A stretch of DNA of 64,000 bases. Origin: Streptomyces sp. NBC_01481. GTDB lineage: Bacteria > Actinomycetota > Actinomycetes > Streptomycetales > Streptomycetaceae. Positions 1 through 8,759 of this stretch are shown one piece after another. Made by a program: the position numbers and the translations under genes. The stretch is from contig NZ_JAPEPT010000003.1 of the NCBI RefSeq assembly GCF_026339995.1, forward strand, positions 62,001-126,000. Direction: 5' to 3'. The notes under the pieces are model-generated. The model saw only the letters and a list, made by a program, of their open reading frames with translations. It made no database searches and was not told where the DNA came from. The stretch's first letter is position 1; each line of letters begins with the position of its first letter.

Positions 1-648
1 GCGGTCCGGGCGCCCGAAGGGAAGGACGAGCCAACCGCCGAAGCCTGGAACGCCGAGCCCGTCGCCGATCCCGCATGGCTGGAGCGGGAGCGGGGAGACG
101 GCGGCCCGGCGCTGGTCGACACGCTCGTCTCCGACCTCATGGACGGAGTGGCCCTCATCGTCAAACCCTGTTGGGGAGCCGTCGAACGTGACCCGTCGAA
201 CGCGGGCCGGATGCCGCTCCAGCGGCCCATGGGCGAGCTGCTCGACGAGGTGCACACCCGGCTGCAGCGGGACGGAGCAGCCTCTCCGCCGCCGTACGCG
301 TCCCAACCCGAACGGCGCCCGGGCGCGCCCCAGTTGCTCGGGGTCTCGGCCGAGCGGGTCGCCTGGCTCCTCGGATCGGGCGGTGTGGCCGAGCAGGCCG
401 TACCCCTGTGCGGCGCCGAACACCGGCGGATGCTCTCCAAGGACCCCGTGGCGATACGCCAGGTGCGGTTCGTCCCGGAGGCGATGCGCCGCGGCGCGGA
501 AGCGGACGAGACCCAGGACAGCTGGCGCGGCGCTGCCGAGGACGTGGTGTGGACGGCTGCCGGCCGCCACGCGGGCGTACTGCGGCTCGTGCCGCTGCGC
601 GCGGAGACCGTCCGCACCGTCAGGGGAGAGGAGGGCGGTGCGCCGTGA
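1..648 (+). CDS. C-terminal part of an unknown protein upstream of a GTPase gene (5' truncated)
   Basis: The frame is open from the first base of the window to a TGA at 646-648, so only the C-terminal part, about 215 codons, is visible. The sequence is Arg/Glu/Ala-rich. It has a short hydrophobic stretch (DGVALIVKPCWG, near codons 47-58), a putative amphipathic segment (LLDEVHTRLQRDG) and no catalytic motif I recognise. Its stop overlaps the GTG of the next gene in a GTGA arrangement, so the two are translationally coupled. The linkage suggests a partner of the pseudokinase-GTPase protein downstream. The N-terminus, which would probably reveal the family, lies outside the window. Confidence 0.6.
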   Translation, partial: AVRAPEGKDEPTAEAWNAEPVADPAWLERERGDGGPALVDTLVSDLMDGVALIVKPCWGAVERDPSNAGRMPLQRPMGELLDEVHTRLQRDGAASPPPYASQPERRPGAPQLLGVSAERVAWLLGSGGVAEQAVPLCGAEHRRMLSKDPVAIRQVRFVPEAMRRGAEADETQDSWRGAAEDVVWTAAGRHAGVLRLVPLRAETVRTVRGEEGGAP

Positions 649-2762
649 ACCGGCCCGAAGGCGGTGCGCACTTCGCGCAGGGACCAGGACCGGACGAGCT
701 GGAGTTCTTCACGCACAAGGAGGACGCGGTCCGGTTCGCGGCCCGCTTCGGCGCGGACCGGCCGACACCCGAGCGGCCGTCGCTGCTCGCCCGCAAGGTG
801 ATCCTGGGTGCGGGCTGGCAGGTGCACCAGTACCGGCTTCCGCTCTCGGCCCAGGGCGATCCCCAGGCGTACGGGACGCTGGAGCGAGAGGTGGCAGCGG
901 CCGTCGCCCTGGAGCGGCGCTACGGCTCCGAGCGCTTCGGCGAGGTCTTCACCCGGATGATCGGCTTCGACCTGGAGGCCCCGGAACCCTTCATCCTCTA
1001 CCGGATCCACGGCGGTGAGCCGATCAGCGCCCGGCGGGGCGCCCTGAGCGTGGACGAGCAGCACCGTGTGCTCGCCCAACTCGCCCTGTCCGTACGGCTG
1101 CTGGAGGACGTGGGCCTCGTACACCGGGCGATCGCGCCGGAGACCGTCCGCTGGGACGGCACCCATGTGCGGCTCACCGAGCCCTACGGCGCGCTGCGCA
1201 CCAAAGAGCCCAGGAGCGCGTTCGGCGCGGCTCCCTGGGCGTCGCCGGAGCAGCGCGAGGGCACCGGCGTCGCCGATGCCAGGGACGATCTGTGGGCCGT
1301 GGCCCAGCTGATGTACTTCCTGCTCTCCGGGCGGGCGGACAAGGGTACGGGCCCGCCCGCCGACCTCGCCGACTTCCGGCGGCTGGCCGCCCTTGACCAG
1401 GGCGGTGTGTTCGCTCCGCTGGCGCAGGCGAGGCCCACGCCGTCGGAACTGATGCGGCTGCTCAACGTCTCCGACCCGCTGGCCACGGCCGCCGGTGCCA
1501 GTGACCCCCTCGGCCGGGCGCGTGCCGAATACGACGCGCAACGCGCCCGCAAGCGAAGGGAGCTGGGCCTCGACGGGCACGCCGACGAGGCGATCACCAC
1601 CCCGCCCGCACCCGCCCGCCGCTCCCTGCGCTCGCTGCTGGGCGTGCCACCGCCGGCGAACGGAGCAGGACCCGCACAGCCCGCCCCCGAGCCGCCTGCG
1701 CCCACGCGCTCCCGGCTCTGCCCCCACTGCCTGCTCCCGGTCACGTTCGACGAGAGCATGCTGATCACCATCTCCGCCAAGGGCGACCGCGTACCGCTCG
1801 ACCTCAGTACGGAACACCGCCCCACACACCGTGCGGACGCGATGCGCCAGGCGTTCCACCGCTGCCCCCACGCCGAAGGGGACAGGTCCCACGAGCTGCC
1901 GGTCCCGTATCTGACCAACGGCGAACCGCTGTCCATCGCCCTGGTGGGCAGCTCGGCCGTGGGCAAGACGCATCTGCTGGCCGCCATGCTCGGCGAGATC
2001 GAGCAGGGCGGCCTCGAGCCGTACGGGCTCAAGTGCCTTCCGCTCAACCCGGCTTCGCACCGCACCTTTCTGCGGGAGCGGGTGCAGGGACTGCACCAGG
2101 GCAAGCAGCTGGCCCGCACGGGACAGCAGACCTTCGCGCGCTTCGCCGACGGTCTCCTGGTCACCGGGCGCGGGGCGACCAGGCCCGTCGTCTTCTTCGA
2201 CCTCGCCGGTGAGGACCTGGCCGAGGAGGGGGAGGTGACCGGATTTCTGATGGGGGTCGGCGCCTTCATCTTTGTACTGGATCCGCTGCGGGCACTGCGG
2301 TTGCCGTTCCTCGACCCGGTGCGCGAGCGCAACAAGCTGCGGCGGCGCGATCTGGGCGACGAGGCGTTCACCACCGTCCTCAACCGGATTCCGCGGCGCG
2401 GGCCCTATATCGAGGCCCCGGCGGCGGTCGCGGTGAACAAGAGCGACCTGGTGCGCTTCGACCCGTCCGTGGACCGCTGGCTGGGCCGTGCCCTGCCGCC
2501 GCACTTCGACGCGGAAGCGGTTCGGGCGGAGAGCCGCGACGCCTACGCGTTCGTCTCGCATCACGCCAGCTCCGCCTGGCTCAAGCCGTTCGACGACTGT
2601 GCCCGCTGCACGCTGCACTTCGTGGCGGCGACCGGGGGACAGGCGAGGGGCGACGAATTCCCCCACGGTGTCAGGCCACGCCGGGTACTGGCGCCACTGC
2701 TGTCGATCTTCGCCATGTGCGGGCTCCTGCCGGGAGCGGAGCCGAGAGAGGTGGGCGCCTGA
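645..2762 (+). CDS. Pseudokinase - zinc ribbon - TRAFAC-type GTPase fusion protein
   Basis: The start is GTG 645, overlapping the previous stop; the product is about 705 residues. The N-terminal third resembles a Ser/Thr kinase fold but is degenerate: the HRD-like segment reads LVHRAIAPETV, with Asp replaced by Ala, and no DFG is seen, so it is probably a pseudokinase. APWASPEQ resembles the activation-segment APE region. A linker carries CPHC and later HRCPH, suggesting a zinc ribbon. The C-terminal part has a P-loop (VGSSAVGKTHLL), a G3/Walker B-like FFDLAGED and a G4 motif NKSD, all typical of a TRAFAC-class GTPase. The stop overlaps the ATG of the next gene by one base. Such fusions occur in NTPase-centred bacterial conflict or signalling loci; that role here is inference. 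Confidence 0.7.
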   Translation: MNRPEGGAHFAQGPGPDELEFFTHKEDAVRFAARFGADRPTPERPSLLARKVILGAGWQVHQYRLPLSAQGDPQAYGTLEREVAAAVALERRYGSERFGEVFTRMIGFDLEAPEPFILYRIHGGEPISARRGALSVDEQHRVLAQLALSVRLLEDVGLVHRAIAPETVRWDGTHVRLTEPYGALRTKEPRSAFGAAPWASPEQREGTGVADARDDLWAVAQLMYFLLSGRADKGTGPPADLADFRRLAALDQGGVFAPLAQARPTPSELMRLLNVSDPLATAAGASDPLGRARAEYDAQRARKRRELGLDGHADEAITTPPAPARRSLRSLLGVPPPANGAGPAQPAPEPPAPTRSRLCPHCLLPVTFDESMLITISAKGDRVPLDLSTEHRPTHRADAMRQAFHRCPHAEGDRSHELPVPYLTNGEPLSIALVGSSAVGKTHLLAAMLGEIEQGGLEPYGLKCLPLNPASHRTFLRERVQGLHQGKQLARTGQQTFARFADGLLVTGRGATRPVVFFDLAGEDLAEEGEVTGFLMGVGAFIFVLDPLRALRLPFLDPVRERNKLRRRDLGDEAFTTVLNRIPRRGPYIEAPAAVAVNKSDLVRFDPSVDRWLGRALPPHFDAEAVRAESRDAYAFVSHHASSAWLKPFDDCARCTLHFVAATGGQARGDEFPHGVRPRRVLAPLLSIFAMCGLLPGAEPREVGA

Positions 2763-4834
2763 TGGTCCGGCAAGAGGAATCGGTGGACCAGATCGTCTTC
2801 CGCTGGGACGCGGACAACGCTTCGGGCACGACCGGATTCGGCCCGGTGGCGTGGTCCTGCGGTCAGGAGCACGCCGACATCGTCTTTCGCAGCGCGGCCG
2901 CGCTGCTGCGGGCAACCGGCGAGGACACGGTGCCGGCGCTGGTCCGGCTGGAGCGCGACAACAGTGCCTTGCTGCTGCACCGCACTCCCTGGCGCGACGA
3001 GAGCGGACGCACCCAGACGATCTGCCATGCGCTGCTCGGGTCGTCGCAGACACTCGACCCCGAGACCTGCCTCGGGCTGCACACCTGGCGCTGGGAGGGC
3101 AGCCAACTGCCGCTCGACGAAGTCCGCGGGCCCCTCGGCCAGGTGCGGGCGGCCGAGCTGATCGGCTCGGCCATGGAGGGACAGCGCCGGCTGGCGGGGA
3201 GCCTGGCGGATGTGGAGGAGGAACTGACCGGCCTGGTCGCGGAGTATCTGCGCCATCCGCGTCACTGCTTCACGGTGCTCGACCGGCAGGGCGGCGACAG
3301 CGCCTGCCGGGTGCTGTGGGGAATGGCGGGCATCTTCGGCGGGCTCTTCGAGAAGGGCTGGACCTTCGCCACCCACGACACCGCCGAGACGCCGCTGCTG
3401 CGCTTCGTCTTCGTACGGAGCTGGCCGGGCGCGGCGGCTCAGGACACCCAGCGGCTGCGTACGGATCCGCTGGAGCACCGCCGGGACCGCGTCCAGCAGC
3501 TCGCCTCCGAACTGGTCCGTCACCATGTGCGGGCGCAGGTCGAGGGGCGGGAGTTCGAGGTCGACAGGGAGCTGCGGCAGGCCGCCGCGCGGCGGGCGGG
3601 GAGTGGGGGCGGACGCGAAACCCTGCTGGACACGGTGGAACGCGCCGTATCCGCCCTGGAGAGCGCGGGACGGGACCGCACCCGCCGGGCGGAGGAACAC
3701 CGTCCGCCGCCGTGGGAGGCGCCCGTGTCCCAGGCACGTGAGCCCTACGCCAGGCAGCCGGACCCGCACGCCGAGCGCGAGACGTACGCCAAACCGGACC
3801 CGTACGCCGGGCGTGAGAGGCACGCCGAGCGCGAGAGGTACGCCAAGCCGGACCCGTATTCCCGGCGCGAGCCGCATACGACGCATCAACGGCCCCCGGT
3901 GCAGCAGCCCCGGACCGTCGCGCAGCCGGCTTCGCACCCGAGCCCGCTCGCCGGCCCGCGCACGGTCCAGCAACCGTCCCCGGGCCCTGCGGCCGAGCCC
4001 GAAGTCCGCGTCGTACGGCCGGAATGGCCGCTCCCGCAGGGCAGCCCGCGCCGCTTCGTCCCCCGCGGTCGCCGCGGACGGCGGCCCACCGTCGAGCACC
4101 AGGAACTCCTGGCCGTCCTCGCCGCCTTCCCCGATCGCTACAACGGCTCCGCGGCCCAGGCCAGAACCGTGGTGCGGGGCGCCGCGGACGAGGATCTGCT
4201 GTACGCGCTGCGGGCGAGCATCCACTACGAGGCCCTGACACTCGTGATGGCGGAGATCGCCCGCAGATGGCCCCACTGGCCGCAGCGCCATCGCCGTCAC
4301 CTGTGCGACACCCTCCTCGACCTGGACCTCTTTCTGACTCAGACGCATGGGCTCGGCATCGGAGGTCCCGGTGACGAGATCCGGGCCGCCAACGCCGCAG
4401 CGCTGTACGGCTGGGCGATCCGGCCTGTGCTGAAGGATCCGGCCGCGAACACCCGGCTGGCCGAACTGCTGCCGCGTCTGAGCACCGGACCGCACCGGGC
4501 CGGGCGAGCCGCGGTCTGGCAGATAGCGTCGGGCGAGCGGCCCGGACTGCCCGAGGCTGTGTGGTTCTCCCTGCTCAGCGCGGCGCACGCAAAGCACCAG
4601 CCGGACACCGTCGCCCCCGAAGCCCGGGCGGTCCCGCACGGGCTTCCGGACCGCCCTGTGCCGGACCGCCCTGTGCCGGACCGCCCTGTGCCGGACCGGC
4701 CCCCGCCTCCTTTGGCGGCCCCGCGCGATCCCGACCACTCCGCTCCACAGGACGGCCGGATGATCGTCGTCGCCCTCGCCGGGGTGCTCGTGGTGGCCGT
4801 TGCCCTCCTCGTGGTGCTGTGGAACGTCGTGTGA
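2762..4834 (+). CDS. Large GTPase-associated-type protein with proline-rich linkers and a C-terminal membrane anchor
   Basis: ATG 2762 overlaps the upstream stop (TGATG), giving 690 residues. Residues 1-260 form a globular domain, including TGFGPVAWSCGQEHADIVFR, that looks like the N-terminal domain of GTPase-associated proteins; this is my judgement, not a search result. Residues about 310-430 are low-complexity Pro/Arg/Tyr-rich repeats of the type YAKPDPYAGRERHAE. A second helical domain follows at about 440-600. Near the end lies a 5-residue tandem repeat (PVPDR), then one hydrophobic helix (MIVVALAGVLVVAVALLVVL) reaching almost to the stop. This predicts a tail-anchored protein with its bulk in the cytoplasm. 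Co-translation with the pseudokinase-GTPase suggests the two form a membrane-tethered complex. Confidence 0.65.
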   Translation: MVRQEESVDQIVFRWDADNASGTTGFGPVAWSCGQEHADIVFRSAAALLRATGEDTVPALVRLERDNSALLLHRTPWRDESGRTQTICHALLGSSQTLDPETCLGLHTWRWEGSQLPLDEVRGPLGQVRAAELIGSAMEGQRRLAGSLADVEEELTGLVAEYLRHPRHCFTVLDRQGGDSACRVLWGMAGIFGGLFEKGWTFATHDTAETPLLRFVFVRSWPGAAAQDTQRLRTDPLEHRRDRVQQLASELVRHHVRAQVEGREFEVDRELRQAAARRAGSGGGRETLLDTVERAVSALESAGRDRTRRAEEHRPPPWEAPVSQAREPYARQPDPHAERETYAKPDPYAGRERHAERERYAKPDPYSRREPHTTHQRPPVQQPRTVAQPASHPSPLAGPRTVQQPSPGPAAEPEVRVVRPEWPLPQGSPRRFVPRGRRGRRPTVEHQELLAVLAAFPDRYNGSAAQARTVVRGAADEDLLYALRASIHYEALTLVMAEIARRWPHWPQRHRRHLCDTLLDLDLFLTQTHGLGIGGPGDEIRAANAAALYGWAIRPVLKDPAANTRLAELLPRLSTGPHRAGRAAVWQIASGERPGLPEAVWFSLLSAAHAKHQPDTVAPEARAVPHGLPDRPVPDRPVPDRPVPDRPPPPLAAPRDPDHSAPQDGRMIVVALAGVLVVAVALLVVLWNVV
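4646..4699 (+). repeat. 15-bp tandem repeat inside the tail-anchored protein gene
   Basis: The unit CCGGACCGCCCTGTG occurs three times without mismatch (4646-4660, 4661-4675, 4676-4690) and a fourth copy is partial. Because 15 is a multiple of three, copy-number change would lengthen or shorten a PVPDR linker before the membrane helix without a frameshift. Confidence 0.9.
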
Positions 4835-4915
4835 ACGCTCGCGGACCATCAAGATTCACCGGATGAGTAGCTGTTCGCAGGTTGAATGGCGCTCAGCGCG
4901 GGTGAGGATGGGGTC

Positions 4916-6148
4916 ATGGGATTCCATGTCGACTCCGAGACCGGGCGGCTGCGCCAGGTCATACTGCACAGGCCCGATCTGGAGCTGAAGCGCCTCACGC
5001 CCAGCAACAAGGACGCGCTGCTGTTCGATGACGTCCTGTGGGTCCGCCGTGCCCGCCAGGAGCATGACGGGTTCGCCGACGTGCTGCGTGACCGCGGGGT
5101 GGAGGTGCATCTCTTCGGCGACCTGCTGCGCGAGTCGCTGGAGATCCCGGAGGCCAGGAAGCTCGTCCTGGACCGGGTCTTCAACGAGAAGGAGTACGGT
5201 CCGCTCGCCACGGATCACCTCCGCGCGGTCTTCGACGAGCTGCCCTCGGCCGACCTGGTGGAGGCGCTGGTGGGCGGCATGACCAAACGGGAGTTCCTCG
5301 CAGGTCATCCCGAGCCGACCTCCGTCCGCTTCCATGTGATGGACCTGGACGACTTTCTCCTCGGCCCGCTGCCCAACCACCTCTTCACCCGCGACACCTC
5401 CGCCTGGATATACGACGGCGTCTCGATCAATGCCATGCGCTGGCCCGCGCGGCAGCGCGAGACGGTCCACTTCGAGGCGATCTACAAGCACCACCCGCTC
5501 TTCACCAGTCCGCAGGCGGGGGAGTTCCACCACTGGTCGGAGGGGCAGGACGACTATCCCTCGACCATCGAGGGCGGTGACGTCCTGGTGATCGGCAACG
5601 GTGCGGTGCTGATCGGAATGAGCGAGCGCACCACCCCGCAGGCCGTGGAGATGCTGGCACGCGGGATGTTCGCGGCCGGTTCCGCGCGGACCATCGTGGC
5701 GCTCGACATGCCCAAGCGGCGAGCCCTGATGCATCTCGACACCGTGATGACGATGGTCGACCGCGACGTCTTCACCCAGTACGCGGGGCTGGGGATGCTC
5801 CGCTCGTACACCATCGAACCGGCCGAGGGCAGGCAGGCGCTGAAGGTCACCGACCATCCGCCGGAGCACATGCACAGCGCGATCGCGGCTGCGCTCGGTC
5901 TGAAGGAGATCCGGGTGCTCACGGCGACGCAGGACGTGCACGCGGCGGAGCGCGAGCAGTGGGACGACGGCTGCAATGTCCTCGCCGTTGAGCCGGGTGT
6001 CGTCGTCGCGTACGAGCGGAATGTCACGACGAACACCCATCTGCGCAAGCAGGGCATCGAGGTGATCGAGATCCCCGGCAGCGAACTGGGCCGGGGCCGG
6101 GGAGGCCCTCGCTGTATGAGCTGTCCCTTCGAGCGCGACGCCGTCTAG
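4916..6148 (+). CDS. arcA: Arginine deiminase
   Basis: Hydrolyses L-arginine to citrulline and ammonia in the cytoplasm, the first step of the arginine deiminase pathway. With ATG 4916 (MGFHVDSETGRLRQV) the product has 410 residues, the usual family length. An in-frame ATG at 4886 would add ten residues with no homology feel. Guanidino-modifying enzyme motifs are present: EGGDVL with the active-site acid region, HLDTVMT with the catalytic His, and a C-terminal RCMSCP with the nucleophilic Cys near residue 400. An ornithine carbamoyltransferase gene follows, the next pathway step. No carbamate kinase or arginine/ornithine antiporter is visible in the window, so the pathway is incomplete locally. 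Confidence 0.95.
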   Translation: MGFHVDSETGRLRQVILHRPDLELKRLTPSNKDALLFDDVLWVRRARQEHDGFADVLRDRGVEVHLFGDLLRESLEIPEARKLVLDRVFNEKEYGPLATDHLRAVFDELPSADLVEALVGGMTKREFLAGHPEPTSVRFHVMDLDDFLLGPLPNHLFTRDTSAWIYDGVSINAMRWPARQRETVHFEAIYKHHPLFTSPQAGEFHHWSEGQDDYPSTIEGGDVLVIGNGAVLIGMSERTTPQAVEMLARGMFAAGSARTIVALDMPKRRALMHLDTVMTMVDRDVFTQYAGLGMLRSYTIEPAEGRQALKVTDHPPEHMHSAIAAALGLKEIRVLTATQDVHAAEREQWDDGCNVLAVEPGVVVAYERNVTTNTHLRKQGIEVIEIPGSELGRGRGGPRCMSCPFERDAV

Positions 6149-6170
6149 CCGGCCGGGACTGCCCGGCCGG
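6149..6170 (+). terminator. GC-rich hairpin after arcA
   Basis: CCGGCCGGG and CCCGGCCGG form a perfect 9-bp stem around a 4-base loop, starting directly after the arcA stop. There is no U-tract, as is common in actinobacteria. It may attenuate readthrough into the carbamoyltransferase gene. Confidence 0.5.
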
Positions 6171-6177
6171 ACCGTCT

Positions 6178-6205
6178 GTATAGCAATGCAGGAGTGCGTA
6201 TATAC
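6178..6205. promoter_or_regulatory. ARG-box-like imperfect palindrome upstream of the carbamoyltransferase gene
   Basis: An AT-rich imperfect palindrome (GTATA...TGC...GC...TATAC) stands out in GC-rich DNA 43 bp before the start at 6248. Its place and composition suit an ArgR/AhrC-type operator. The match to a consensus is by eye only. Confidence 0.35.
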
Positions 6206-6247
6206 TTCCACGGTCCCCGCATTCGTGACCCAGGAGCAGCAGCCACC

Positions 6248-7261
6248 ATGGCGATACATCTCGAAGGCCGCCACTTCCTCAAGGAGCTGGACTTCACCGC
6301 CGAAGAGTTCCGCGGCCTGATCGATCTGGCCGCGGAGCTGAAGGCTGCCAAGCGGGCGGGAGCCGAGGTTCAGCGGCTGCGGGGCAGGAACATCGCGCTG
6401 ATCTTCGAGAAGACCTCCACCCGCACCCGCTGCGCCTTCGAGGTCGCGGCCGCCGACCAGGGCGCCGCGACGACGTATCTCGACCCCGTCGGCTCGCAGA
6501 TCGCACACAAGGAGTCCGTGAAGGACACCGCGCGCGTACTCGGCCGGATGTACGACGCCATCGAGTACCGCGGGCACGGCCAGGGCGTGGTGGAGGAGCT
6601 CGCCGTGCACGCCGGTGTCCCCGTCTACAACGGGCTCACCGACGAATGGCACCCCACCCAGATGCTCGCCGACGCGCTGACGATGACCGAGCACACCGAC
6701 AAGCCGCTGGACCAGGTCGCGTACGCCTATCTCGGCGACGCCCGCTACAACATGGGCAACTCCTACCTGGTCACCGGCGCGCTGCTGGGCATGGACGTGC
6801 GGATCGTCGCCCCCCGGCTGCTGTGGCCCGACGACACGATCGTGGATCTGGCGCGCGGGCTGGCCAAGGCGTCCGGTGGCAGCGTCACGCTGACCGAGGA
6901 CGTCACCGAGGGCGTGCGCGGTGCGGACTTCGTCGCCACCGACGTATGGGTCTCGATGGGGGAGCCGAAGGAGGTGTGGGACGAGCGGATCGCGCTGCTC
7001 GGCCCGTACGCCGTGACCATGGACGTGCTGCGCGGCACCGGCAACGCGAACGTGAAGTTCATGCACTGTCTCCCCGCCTTCCACGACCTGGGAACCAAGA
7101 TCGGCCGCGAGATCTATGAGAGGCACGGTCTGACCGAGCTCGAAGTCACTGACGAGGTCTTCGAGTCGGAGCACTCCGTCGTCTTCGACGAGGCGGAGAA
7201 CCGGATGCACACGATCAAGGCGATCATGGTGGCCACGCTCGGCCGGACGGGACCTGGCTAG
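6248..7261 (+). CDS. argF: Ornithine carbamoyltransferase
   Basis: Interconverts ornithine plus carbamoyl phosphate with citrulline plus phosphate. ATG 6248 is preceded by AGGAGCAG; the open frame extends upstream, but the longer versions lack homologous sequence. The protein has 337 residues. Carbamoyl-phosphate binding motif STRTR lies in FEKTSTRTRCAFE, and the ornithine loop motifs DVWVSMGE and FMHCLPAFHD are intact, as is HPTQ. Placement after arginine deiminase suggests a catabolic (ArcB-type) role, phosphorolysing citrulline, though ArgF and ArcB cannot be separated from sequence alone. An ARG-box-like palindrome precedes it. Confidence 0.93.
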   Translation: MAIHLEGRHFLKELDFTAEEFRGLIDLAAELKAAKRAGAEVQRLRGRNIALIFEKTSTRTRCAFEVAAADQGAATTYLDPVGSQIAHKESVKDTARVLGRMYDAIEYRGHGQGVVEELAVHAGVPVYNGLTDEWHPTQMLADALTMTEHTDKPLDQVAYAYLGDARYNMGNSYLVTGALLGMDVRIVAPRLLWPDDTIVDLARGLAKASGGSVTLTEDVTEGVRGADFVATDVWVSMGEPKEVWDERIALLGPYAVTMDVLRGTGNANVKFMHCLPAFHDLGTKIGREIYERHGLTELEVTDEVFESEHSVVFDEAENRMHTIKAIMVATLGRTGPG

Positions 7262-7268
7262 GGGGCCG

Positions 7269-7688
7269 TCAGCCCCGCGACGGGAGGGTGAACCAGACCG
7301 CCTTGCCCGCGTCGGTGGCTCGGTGCCCGCAGGCCGAGCTCAGCGCGCGTATCAACAGCAGCCCCCGGCCGTGCTCCTGCAGGGCGTCGGGCTCGGGCGC
7401 GGGTGCGTGCCGGGACAGATGGCCCGGCGGGACCGGGTCCCCGTCGTGGACCTCCACCTGGCAGCCCGTCGGGAGCAGCTCCACCACCAGCTGGATGGGG
7501 CTCCCACCGCGCGTGTGCTCCACCGCGTTGGCGACGAGCTCCGCCGTGAGCAGCTCGGCCGTGTCGCGGTCCGCCGACGCCTCGATGTCCGCCAGCGCCG
7601 TACGCACCAGGGCGCGGGCGATGGGCACGGCGGCCGCGGAGTGCGGCAGGGCGACGCGCCAGGAGGCGGGGCCGGAGGCTTCGAGCAA
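7269..7688 (-). CDS. RsbW-like HATPase (ATP-binding anti-sigma-type regulator)
   Basis: A 139-residue stand-alone GHKL/HATPase_c domain of the kind abundant in Streptomyces. The N-box appears as LLTAELVANAVEHT and the G-box region as EHGRGLLLIRALSSACGH. These resemble the SpoIIAB/RsbW serine kinases that bind sigma factors or anti-anti-sigma proteins. No partner antagonist gene is adjacent. It is convergent with the carbamoyltransferase gene, with only seven bases between the stops. Its target cannot be inferred. Confidence 0.85.
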   Translation of the reverse strand: MLEASGPASWRVALPHSAAAVPIARALVRTALADIEASADRDTAELLTAELVANAVEHTRGGSPIQLVVELLPTGCQVEVHDGDPVPPGHLSRHAPAPEPDALQEHGRGLLLIRALSSACGHRATDAGKAVWFTLPSRG

Positions 7689-7929
7689 GGCGGGCAGTTC
7701 CCTTCGACGGGGAGAGGTCCGGATTCCAACCCTAGAGAGGCATGGGGGCGAAGCAGGGGCCCGGGCCCGTCTTGGACAGGACCTGTGCCACGGCTGATAC
7801 GAGACCTTTGTCTCGGTACAAACCGGCTACAAAGCTCGTATCGCGTAGTCGTGACGGGAGTCACGTAAGAGTGATAACTTCGGAAGGGCGGGCAGCAGCA
7901 GACCGCCCGCCTGAAGGAGGCCACACTTC

Positions 7930-8757
7930 ATGAGCCCCTTTTCCGGCTCCGCGCAGCGCACCGAGCGCTGGCGCCATCTGCGGCTCAGCACGCACGACGG
8001 CGTCGCGACCGTCACCCTCGCCCGCCCCGAGAAGCTCAATGCCCTCACCTTCGGCGCCTACGCCGACCTGCGTGATCTGCTCGCCGAGCTGTCACGGGAG
8101 CGGTCCGTACGGGCGCTGGTGCTGGGCGGCGAAGGGCGCGGGTTCTGCTCCGGCGGCGACGTCGACGAGATCATCGGCGCGACCCTTTCCATGGACACCG
8201 CCCAGCTCCTCGACTTCAACCGAATGACCGGTCAGGTCGTACGCGCGCTGCGCGAGTGCCCCTTCCCGGTGATCGCGGCGGTCCACGGCATCGCGGCGGG
8301 CGCGGGGGCGGTACTGGCGCTGGCCGCGGACTTCCGCATCGCGGACCCGTCTGCGCGTTTCGCCTTCCTGTTCACCAAGGTGGGCCTCTCGGGCGGCGAC
8401 ATGGGGGCGGCGTATCTGCTGCCGAGGGTCGTCGGCCTCGGCCACGCCACGCGACTGCTGATGCTCGGCGAACCGGTCCGCGCTCCCGAGGCCGAACGGA
8501 TCGGCCTGATCAGCGAGTTGACGGAAGAGGGCCAGGCGGACGCGCGGTCGGCCGAGCTGGCCCGCCACCTCGCGCAGGGCCCGGCCCTGGCCTACGCCCA
8601 GACCAAGGCCCTGCTCACCTCCGAGCTCGACATGCCGCTCGCGGCCTCGGTGGAACTGGACGCGGCGACGCAGGCGCTGCTGATGAACGGCGAGGACTAC
8701 GCGGAGTTCCACGCGGCGTTCACGGAAAAGCGCGCCCCGAAGTGGCGGGGGCGCTGA
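7930..8757 (+). CDS. Enoyl-CoA hydratase/isomerase family protein
   Basis: A crotonase-superfamily protein of 275 residues. A strong GAAGGAGG ribosome site precedes ATG 7930. The oxyanion-hole segments GRGFCSGGDVDE and IAAVHGIAAGAGAVLALAADFRIA are conserved, as is FTKVGLSGGDMGAAYLLPR with an acidic residue in the catalytic region. The next gene, a fused FAD monooxygenase/reductase, starts two bases after this stop. The hydratase therefore probably acts on the alicyclic enoyl-CoA ester made from an aromatic acyl-CoA, in a beta-oxidation-like lower pathway. The exact substrate is inferred from context. Confidence 0.9.
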   Translation: MSPFSGSAQRTERWRHLRLSTHDGVATVTLARPEKLNALTFGAYADLRDLLAELSRERSVRALVLGGEGRGFCSGGDVDEIIGATLSMDTAQLLDFNRMTGQVVRALRECPFPVIAAVHGIAAGAGAVLALAADFRIADPSARFAFLFTKVGLSGGDMGAAYLLPRVVGLGHATRLLMLGEPVRAPEAERIGLISELTEEGQADARSAELARHLAQGPALAYAQTKALLTSELDMPLAASVELDAATQALLMNGEDYAEFHAAFTEKRAPKWRGR

Positions 8758-8759
8758 CC

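Noticed and set aside
3740..3870. Repeats in the tail-anchored protein gene considered as a CRISPR-like array
   Set aside because: They are degenerate, in-frame peptide repeats (YAKPDPY type) without regular spacers.
4856..7210. A 784-residue minus-strand frame opposite arcA and the carbamoyltransferase gene
   Set aside because: It lacks any motif and mirrors two well-conserved enzymes on the plus strand.
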